From Heliocidaris erythrogramma (taxonomy: Eukaryota; Echinodermata; Echinoidea; Camarodonta; Echinometridae): DNA of 64,000 nt. Both the position numbers and the translations under genes were made by a program. Within the stretch, counting starts at the first letter, position 1, and each line of letters opens with the position of its first letter. The notes under the pieces were generated by a model. That model was not told the origin of the DNA. It saw only the letters and a list, made by a program, of their open reading frames with translations, and did no database searches. The stretch is from positions 18,445,880-18,509,879 of the forward strand of contig CM046855.1 in assembly GCA_025617745.1 (NCBI GenBank), given 5' to 3'. This document shows, one piece after another, positions 56,894 to 64,000 of this stretch.

Positions 56894-59800
56894 TTTCCAC
56901 CAAGAATCACCTGAGAAATATCAAGAGTTAACACTGTGCTCATCTATAATTTGATTCAGGATCAAGGACTTGGTCTTGATAAGGAATCTGCTTTCACAAA
57001 CACTGATCAGGAAGACCATAGCAGCGACCTTTAGGGTTAAAGTTTATTGTCTATAATGCTGTAAACATAAGCTGCTAATATTCTGCAACCTCTGTGAGTG
57101 TTGAGATACATGTAAAGCTCAAATTATAGAATTAGGAGCAATTTTGTATGACTTTTATCTTTTTAAGGAGACGCTGCTAGATGGGTATCAGTGAGTGTGG
57201 GGTGTTTCGGTTGAACATACGTCTCTAAGAGCATGCCTTTGCCGATAAATTTGATTTGGAGAACACTATCTTAAGTGATTCTCACAAAGATATAGTCTGT
57301 ATATATAATTTTCATGAAATCTTTTTACCTTACCTGTGTAGACTAGCTGTGATTTGAGTTTACAATAATGCCTAGGAATTACAACTTGTTAATTTCTTCC
57401 ATCCTAAGTACAGTCTCTATAATGTGGTATTTTTGCATAAAGTTATATCTGCATGATTTGGACAAAATTGACATATTTGCAAAGACTTTATTTTGTAGGC
57501 AGCCATCTTCAACAAAGGGAAAAAAGGTTCTGGTATTTCTTCAAGTTCGGTCACATTTTCAAACAGTAAGACACAGCAAAATATACCACATAGATAGTAT
57601 ACACAAGGGATGTGAAAGATCCACCTCTTTGTATTTCTTCCTTGTGTTTGTTCCTATCATGGCTCTTTCCATCCCTATCTCCTTATTACCCTCACTTCTA
57701 CCTCTTTGAGTTCACATTTTAATGAAATGTCTAATTATGTTTAATGTCATGTATTCTGCTCTGTATGTAGACGCTATTCAGATTTAAAACACTCACATTG
57801 CCCCAGGCTGATTAGAGTGTTACCTTGAATTTGTTAAAGATTTGTCACTGTTAGATTCTGACTAAGGTGCCCTAATAATTCATCAAACCTATGACATATT
57901 CATTTCATCAAAGTCGCAGAAAGCAAGTATGTAGGATGCTATTAGGGTTATGGCTGTAACTAAGAATGTCTTCATTTTAATGGGCGATCACATCCCTTTT
58001 TAGATATATCTTTTGTACATCTTTAGTACCTCAAGTTTGGAGGCCACTGAGTGTACATGTGTATCGTTTGGTGTGCTTATTTGGTACGCGTAGCTGCATT
58101 TTTTTTTTTAAACTAGAATCCCTCTCTTGGTGCTTGTGAGTTCATTGCCTTAACCCTTTCTATACACAATAGTGCACAAAATTGAAAAACATCAATTAGT
58201 ATTCTGAATGCTGCCCCTTAGGTGCTTGTTATCTGACATGACTTTATTCATTCTGTTGCTTATAATCTTATTTTGTTATTTACATTTGATATATTGAATA
58301 GAGGTTGCAGTTCTTACTCGATGTCATAGCTTTTCTTTCTGAAATGTTTTTATACCCTTTGTATAATGATTTAATGTAGGCAGCCTATTATAGCTTCATT
58401 TTGTACTTGTGTAATACTGAACTGTTGTTACCCTAACATCTTTTATTTGCTACATGTAGGTAGCAAATGATTAATGCATATCTAATGAATTGGAAAGGCA
58501 AACTGGAAGAAAATTCATACCCCAAAATGTTCACAATTCTATTATATTTTATGATAAAATGAAAACTTTAAAATTTCCCCATGTGCAGTGCTGAAGAAAA
58601 TGCATTAAAATTTGATTGAATTTTTATAATTGATCAATGTAAATATAGGTATGAAAGGAGAATGTCAAGGAAAGACCATGGCTATTAATATCAAAATGAG
58701 TCATGACAAGATGATTATGGAGAATTTTAATGTTGCTGTAGAGTGGTTGAAAAAAAAAAGAAATTTGAAAAAAATTGTATCATAGTTTTTTTGCCTAACT
58801 GGAGATTTCTTTTTATCAAATGTATGCAATCACCAAATGTATATATAATGTCTAACAATAGTGTATAAAAGATTTTAATAAAATCAGTGATATTTTTAGA
58901 CAGATTAAACTATTTTTTTTCTTGGGTAATGGGTTATAGCATAGAACACAGATCCACATGTGTTACTAATAATTCTGAACTCTGAACTGGTTTTGATTGT
59001 TTGTACACTTTTTAAAAGAAAACCCTGTTTGCCTCATTCTCAGATAATAGTAGTACACGGAAAGAACTAAAGCATGCTGAATTACTTCACGACATCATTA
59101 TGAGAAGATATCATCGGACTACTTGTTATTTTTCATATCTCTAGAATTCACCTTGCTTATGTAGTCAATATAAACATTGGGATATTATGCATGAAAGAGG
59201 AAATCCAGTAAAGTTAAGTGTTGAAAAAAGTTCATGAAATTTGGTATAACTTTTTACGTAATTTTTTATGAAAGAAGAAGGTGATAATGGGTTGCAATCT
59301 ACCTGTTTTTTTGTTGGCTGTATATTTAATGAAGTATATTTCCTGGTTGGTTTTTTAGTTTGTGTAAGGAAATAATAACGTGCAAAAGGCTAACAAATAA
59401 TTCTGTGTCTGCAGTGCAGTACACAAGGTTACTAGAATAATTCCTGGCCCTACTGGGTAGGGCTCATATACCTGTATGCTCACTTGCTGTTTTGTCATCC
59501 TATGTCAGAGACAGTGCTCGGGACAGAGCTTAGTTAAGTCAGAACCCATGTTGTCCAAAGTGTCCATATTTCTATCATTCAGTATAACCTAGTGCTCAGG
59601 TGTAGCCAAAATAATATGGGATTTAAAACGATTACAGTGGTCCAAGCCAGTTTATCATCTGGAAGGATAATGTCCGAAAGCAAAGTTGTATGTATGTGTA
59701 CATGTATGCTGTATTGCTCAATTCTTTGTGAGGCAGTGGAAGAGTTATTTGTGCTAAACTGCAGCTTCTTATCAAGAAATTCATGCTTGTGAATATTCCA

Positions 59801-60180
59801 GTGTCAAAGATGGGAAACAGTACATTTAAGCAAAGAAGTTATTCAAATTGCACAATGAAAAAGAGTGATATTAAAAATCACAACACAAAGAAATCACAAC
59901 ACAAAGAAATCACACTTTCAAAACTTGTTATCAAAGGAAGATTAGAACCTCTATAAAGTAGGTTTCAATTTTGTCTTCCTTCATAATTTTATTGTCTAAA
60001 ATTGGGTGTGTGATTTTTAAACTGTGTATGATTGAAAACTATATATATATGTTATGAGGCAAATCGAGACAAGATGGTAGTTCTTGATCTCAGTGTAAAT
60101 TGATCATCAGATTGTATAGCTAATTTTTTTCTGCTGATGTGAGCTGTTTCAAATAAAATATGGGATGTGGTGAAGAATAA
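56894..60180 (+). other. ADSS: Probable ADSS 3' UTR
   Basis: AT-rich DNA without recognisable exons after the stop codon. The open frames here (for example 57368-57709) have no recognisable domain or conserved composition. A 16-bp unit AAATCACAACACAAAG is repeated about three times near 59876-59915. The extent rests only on the candidate poly(A) signal. Confidence 0.35.
60152..60157 (+). promoter_or_regulatory. ADSS: Candidate ADSS polyadenylation signal
   Basis: AATAAA followed about 30 bases later by a T/GT-rich stretch (TTTGGTCTGTTTTTGTC), as expected for a cleavage site near 60180. It would make a 3' UTR of about 3.3 kb. Another AATAAA at 58877-58882 is an alternative with a weaker downstream element. 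This is inference from motif only. Confidence 0.35.
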
Positions 60181-61433
60181 TTTGGTCTGTTTTTGTCTTT
60201 CATTAACTGATAATTGCATTTGTAGTTATTGATCCTTCCCATTGCAAAGTAATGCAAATCATGCATTTTCATTGGATTTATAAGAGTATGTTAATTGTCA
60301 TATCAAATTGAAATTGTGCGCAATAAACACTAATCATTGGTGCTTGCGCAGATGTCTGTTAGCTTTACGAGACTTGTCCTGATTTTGATTTGTTATGACA
60401 ATTAACACGTTTTACTAACATAAAAGTTCAGTTTTCAGATTTGCTTCTCCCTGTCACTCTCCCCTCTTCCTCCCTCTCTCTCTACTTCTGCTTCCTTTCC
60501 CCCTATATACATCTGTTTCTATGATGCTGCTCATTTCCTTCTAATGAATGGAGAATCACAAATTTCATTTAATCATTGGCAAGGTGTTCAGTATAATTTA
60601 ATCACTTCCATTTTTTCATTGTACTCGAAACAAATTTAAAATCAATGGTACAGCATAACTTTTGTTGCCTTCGGTTTTTGTTTTTTTTCCCCCACTTTAA
60701 ACCGGTAGACCCATTATTGCTAAATCATAATTGATGAGGGGGTATAATACTACACTCTGATTCGTAATGGCTTTACTACTGGAGGTAATCGTACCTATTC
60801 CATAACACAAATTGTCATTTATAACTTAAAACAAACATGAAAGATGAAATATTAAATAAAACACACAATTCACGTTTTTTACCTAAAAGCACCGCATATA
60901 CATGTAGTTTACAGTCCGTCTTTGTATCGTAGTGGTATAAAATGTACATACATAAAAGAATCGGCATAAGAACACAAATACAAATAAATTAAGAGTACTG
61001 CCTCTAACATTTGGATTCAAATACCACTCTTTCTTCTAATGCTCAACACCAAAAGTGACATGATAGACAACTTCAACTCTGAACAGAATCACGCATTAGT
61101 TTTTTCCTCATAAAAATTTCTCATCTATGTGAATTGGATTAAAACAAAGTACAGCTTACAATATTGTCCGTATATGTTACATTTTATCTTTGTTTTATAC
61201 ACACCTCATTGGGGATGATTCAGATAATACTTCACATGAACAAACAACTCTTTAAGCTATAGCCCAGAGAGGCTACAGTTGAACATATTAAAACATGCAC
61301 TTTCTGATTAAAAAATTCCTATAAAACACTTTTTTCCAAACATTCACACCGTTGGGACAAATGAACAGCCATTTGCTATATAACACTATTTACAAAATGG
61401 GGATTCTACTGAAAGTGACTTGTTCTCCTACAG
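60181..61433. other. Gene-free DNA downstream of ADSS
   Basis: No exon or RNA gene recognised. A pyrimidine-rich stretch lies at about 60447-60500. Confidence 0.4.
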
Positions 61434-61632
61434 CAGTGGCAGATTTGGGTGGGGTGGGGGGGGGGGCACAACCCCCCTTTTGAAATAACCTTTTTTTTTT
61501 TTTTGCTTGCTTGTGAGAGAATATTGGCTGAAAGCTAGACAAAAAATATCTGAAAAACTTTTTTTTGCTTGTCAAAATTTTTCCCAGAAATTTGTGTGCC
61601 CCTTCTTTTACAAAATCCTTGATCCGCCCCTG
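61434..61632. mobile_element. hAT-type MITE remnant
   Basis: Left end CAGTGGCAGATTTGGG, right end in reverse CAGGGGCGGATCAAGG. Flanking octamers TCCTACAG and TTCGACAG agree at 6 of 8 positions, consistent with an aged 8-bp target duplication. The body includes G, C and T runs. Confidence 0.65.
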
Positions 61633-64000
61633 TTCGACAGCACAAATTCACTTTTCATGTTTCATGTATATACAGGCAATTAATTATCACCTGTTAAAAA
61701 GCAATAATACAATAAGAACACTTTTCGGGTTTTCTTATACATATATCAAGACAATTTCAATGTACAACCGATACCATCCCCTACACCAAAAAAAAAGGAA
61801 ATATACATGTATATACAAAAACAGAGAATGAATGATTGCTTTAAACAGACATGACTTTACTGATCATATGCCTAAATCTTTTGACCAAATTGTCCGACTG
61901 AATGATCTTCTTTTAAAAGGAGATCCAAATTGTCAGTAAAAAAAAGGAAAGAGAGATAATAGAAAACACACTTTAAAAGCCTATTCACTTTGTAACAGCC
62001 CCAATCTTCAAAAAGAAAATATAGGAAGGGAGATTGGGTAAGTATACAAGAGAGAAAAGAAAAGGAAAGAAGATGAATTACTTTGGTATGAGAAGAGATG
62101 AATGTTGTTTTATGCTTAGAAAGAAACAATATCTTCCTCTGCTGCTACACATGATGTAATAAGACTGGATAGAGTGGGAATAGGGGCAGAACTTGATGTC
62201 TGCTTACCCGAAACTAACTTCAAGAATAGATTCCTTGGAATTACCTCAAGTTGTCTGTTTGAAAGTAGAACCATTCAAACGGGTGGACCAGTGAAAGCCA
62301 ATTCAAGGAGCGGATGACTTGAAACTATGTCAATAATAAAGCAACCCAAATCAATATATCTGATGAAATATCCCCTCAATGAGGTGGACGTATAGGTCGA
62401 AACTACCTCGAGGGATGGAGAAGTTCAAACTACCTCATGGGAAAGAGAAGTTGAACCACCTTGGCGGATCAGGTGAAACTATCTGAATTAGTGGAGCAGA
62501 TGAAACCATTCCATCTGTCCAAACCACCACGAGTTGAAATCCCCTCAAGCGGTGGATGAGAGAAAGCCACCTCAATGTCGCGATTGGCTAAAATCTGCTA
62601 ATCACCAAAGTATGGAGATAAAATGGAACCAGAAACGTATCGGTTCAAAATCCTAGGTAGATTCAGGGAATGAATCAATAGGAACAGGCACATCCATTGG
62701 ATTGAAGCGGATGGCATCGGTAAATCAACTCTGCAATCAGTAGAGCATGACTGCATGATTGAACAAACTCTTCTTATAATTCCTCAAAATGAAAATAATA
62801 CTACTAAAGAAACATTAAAGGAGGAGGAGGATATGATAGCAAGATATCAATATATAATTCTTCATATTCTCAAGAGAAGCTCCATAGTGCCATACCTTAG
62901 GAAGTCAAGGAATGAAGTATAATTGCTCAACAGCGAAGAGCAATTCAGAGAAAATATATATATTTGATGCACCATAGCTTTATCACTTAGGTGCAGTGTA
63001 CAGCACTTTAGCATTTTGACTTGGGGTAATGCTAATGGTGTCTTGTAGGTGCTGGTATCAAATCACAGGTGCTCATTTTTCTTTCATTATTTTAGCACAC
63101 AACAGAGCAGATGTGAAAGGCAAGGTGAATCTGGTCCAGATTATTCCCTTTGTTTATTTTTTTCTAGCTAAGTTTGGTCAAGCCCATGTTGAATATAAGA
63201 GAAACAGTACAAGGTCTCGTTCACATGTGACATTGTAAACCACCTAATAAAAACCACTCTGCAAAATTAGAAAACAATTTAATGTGTAAGTGAATAGCAA
63301 GTGAGGGTGAAGTGCAAGTACATGTACCTTTACTCATAATCACTTATCTGTGTGTTATATATACAGAAATGTAAAGCACACGTTGCTCATGTCATTTCTT
63401 TTAAATGAAAAGACCAAGTTCTAATGTCATAGAGTGAAATAGAACCAGGTTTGACTGCAGTCACCACAGTATGTGAAAACTGCATATTACTGCTGAATGT
63501 ATCACTGAAGACAATGGTCATCAGATCACATCCTACTCCATGGGATCAGAAAAGCTGACTGTAACAAATACAGAGCAGTCAGCACATGATACATTGTGAG
63601 CAGGAAGCAAGCAAGCAAATGCAACCAAGAAAGTAAAATGCACTATTAAACAAAACTGTCATCCTAAATGTCTCCTTATGAATGAGCTTTAACAAAACTT
63701 ATCTGGAACAGCAAACAAAATTAAACCCTTGTATTGCAGGCACCACTTGCAGGCACCACAAACTCTTGAGCAATCTGCAATGTTGGCACAAGGACTGCAT
63801 AATTCAATGGCTACATTCATATTGTGCACCTGCTCATCTCATGGGGTGCTCATGGTGCCAACAAAGCACTAGTATTACCCTTGCTTTAGCCAAGCTGCTT
63901 TCAGTCCCTGAAAGCACCCCAGGGAATACATACTTCCTACCAGGTACCCATTTACTACACCCGGGTTGAGAGTGGCAAATGTAGATTAATGAGTTGCCAG
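61633..64000. other. Gene-poor end of the window
   Basis: No reliable gene. The final bases (about 63940-64000, GGTACCCATTTACTACACCC then GGTTGAGAGTGGCAAATG) resemble a dispersed repeat phrase seen in many marine animals. The 95-codon frame at 63682-63969 runs into that repeat and shows no domain. Confidence 0.4.
62230..62580. repeat. Degenerate tandem repeat, about 35-bp period
   Basis: Variants of GAAACTACCTCAAGGGGTGGA followed by a purine-rich GAGAAGTTG-like stretch recur about nine times (GAAACTACCTCGAGGGATGG, CAAACTACCTCATGGGAAAG, GAACCACCTTGGCGGATCAG and others). Units are strongly diverged. Confidence 0.6.

Noticed and set aside
57368-57709. 113-codon frame downstream of ADSS as a separate gene
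   Set aside because: No recognisable domain, low-complexity C-terminus, and it falls in the probable 3' UTR.
63682-63969. 95-codon open frame near the window end
   Set aside because: No domain recognised, and its 3' part lies in a dispersed repeat phrase.

Overview
The window is animal nuclear DNA holding one clear host gene, which is split, buried in transposable elements, and complete at both ends. The gene is adenylosuccinate synthetase (ADSS) on the + strand. Its 12 coding exons run from 6341 to 56893, all introns are GT-AG, and the joined frame is 452 codons. The compact 3' gene half, giant introns 1 (30.9 kb) and 4 (13.3 kb), AT-rich non-coding DNA, long poly(G)/poly(C) tracts, many foldback MITEs, and DIRS and Penelope retroelements suggest a marine invertebrate. 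An echinoderm is my best guess, inferred from the repeat style and not proven.

Layout. 1-6340: upstream DNA with a foldback element (345-945), a GATA microsatellite and a duplicated segment (2977-3629). 6341-6520: ADSS exon 1. 6521-37424: intron 1, holding a near-perfect foldback (6928-7943), several TIR elements, two minisatellites of one 15-bp unit in opposite orientation (12415-12605 and 13660-13893), a Penelope-like element split by a LINE (17585-22887), satellite-like arrays, a five-part nest of elements (30774-36007) and a decayed hAT-like transposase (about 36100-37023). 37425-38601: exons 2-4. 38602-51919: intron 4, with a MITE and a nearly whole DIRS element (44579-50769). 51920-56893: exons 5-12. 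56894-64000: probable long 3' UTR, then gene-poor DNA with a small hAT-type MITE and a degenerate tandem repeat.

The ADSS protein catalyses the first committed step from IMP to AMP. Nothing else in the window looks like a working host gene, so the biology is mainly that of a housekeeping gene whose introns have filled with nested transposons. I did not find a previously undescribed multi-gene system. The most notable structures are the Penelope copy with a 15-bp target duplication and inverted arms that each carry a hammerhead-like motif, the DIRS element with its internal complementary region, the 381-bp-arm foldback inside a poly(G) tract, and the nested elements in intron 1.
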